From Arachnopeziza araneosa (Eukaryota > Ascomycota > Leotiomycetes > Helotiales > Arachnopezizaceae): a DNA stretch of 64,000 nt. The notes below the pieces were generated by a model. The model did no database searches, had not been told where the DNA came from, and saw only the letters and a program-made list of their open reading frames with translations. The stretch lies in assembly GCA_003988855.1 (NCBI GenBank), contig QYAI01000001.1, forward strand, positions 806,001 through 870,000. The letters are read 5' to 3'. This document shows positions 63,755-64,000 of the stretch, piece after piece. Made by a program: the position numbers and the translations under genes. Every line of letters begins with the position of its first letter. The first letter of the stretch is position 1.

Positions 63755-64000
63755 TTCAAACTAACTTACAGGGTGCGTATCAGTTGGGTGCTCACTACCA
63801 TAAATGAATATAGAAAAGACTGAGATTTCAATAGAGATCTTGGATACTCACAGCTGTATCGGATTCAAGCTCTCATTGCATTATAGAGCTCATCCATCGT
63901 AGGGTATGAACAGCTGCGGGATTGCAAAATTGTAACACGGCATACCGGCACTTACGTAGATTCAATGGCGCACAAACTTGCTGATTTAGGGTGCGATGCC
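63755..64000. other. upstream flank at window edge
   Basis: 5' region of the dioxygenase fusion gene. No further gene is visible before the window ends. Confidence 0.4.

Overview
The window comes from a filamentous ascomycete (Pezizomycotina). Genes are dense and carry many short introns of roughly 45-120 bases with GT-AG ends and CTAAC/CTGAC branch sites. The set includes a wetA conidiation regulator, DUF3433 and MARVEL membrane proteins, AA9 lytic polysaccharide monooxygenases and a CBM1-GH6 cellobiohydrolase. A Leotiomycete/Helotiales-like host is my best guess, but that is inference from overall sequence feel. No transposon, virus-like or CRISPR element was recognised.

Left part (1-39 kb) is a housekeeping block. 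In order it holds: a MARVEL/Nce102-type protein; Mim2 head-to-head with eIF2-beta; an AIM24-family protein; a 744-aa orphan; Mediator Med1; a 1.9-kb gap with a tRNA-like relic; a 726-aa orphan; Sdh5/SDHAF2; wetA; a DUF3433 protein; an ACOT9-type thioesterase; Erv25 head-to-head with U1 snRNP C; the Snf1/AMPK kinase; a small spliced gene of unknown function; a mitochondrial orphan; glutamine synthetase behind a 2.7-kb gap; and an NCS1 nucleobase permease.

Middle part (40.6-53.3 kb) is a run of five secreted cellulose-degradation genes with no other recognisable gene between them: AA9, AA9 (convergent), CBM1-GH6 (divergent from the second AA9), GH131 and GH5. GGCTAA(A) motifs of the XlnR/Xyr1 type lie in two of the promoters. 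All five read as intact once spliced, some through very small exons. Together they would supply oxidative cleavage (AA9), processive exo-attack (GH6), endo-attack (GH5) and a beta-glucan activity (GH131).

Right part (53.7-64 kb) returns to housekeeping: an SRAP/HMCES DNA-crosslink sensor; RACK1 with a U24-like box C/D snoRNA in its second intron; Cox9 head-to-head with TAF8; a possible degenerate RecA-fold protein; and a fusion of an isochorismatase-like domain, with its catalytic cysteine replaced by serine, to an AlkB-type dioxygenase.

Exon boundaries were derived by hand from splice signals, reading-frame phase and remembered family sequence. Each spliced model closes in frame, but no transcript data were available. 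The points that most merit a second look are the cellulase cluster, the snoRNA, a GG (not GT) splice donor in the thioesterase gene, several micro-exons, in-frame introns with weak donors, and the isochorismatase-AlkB fusion.
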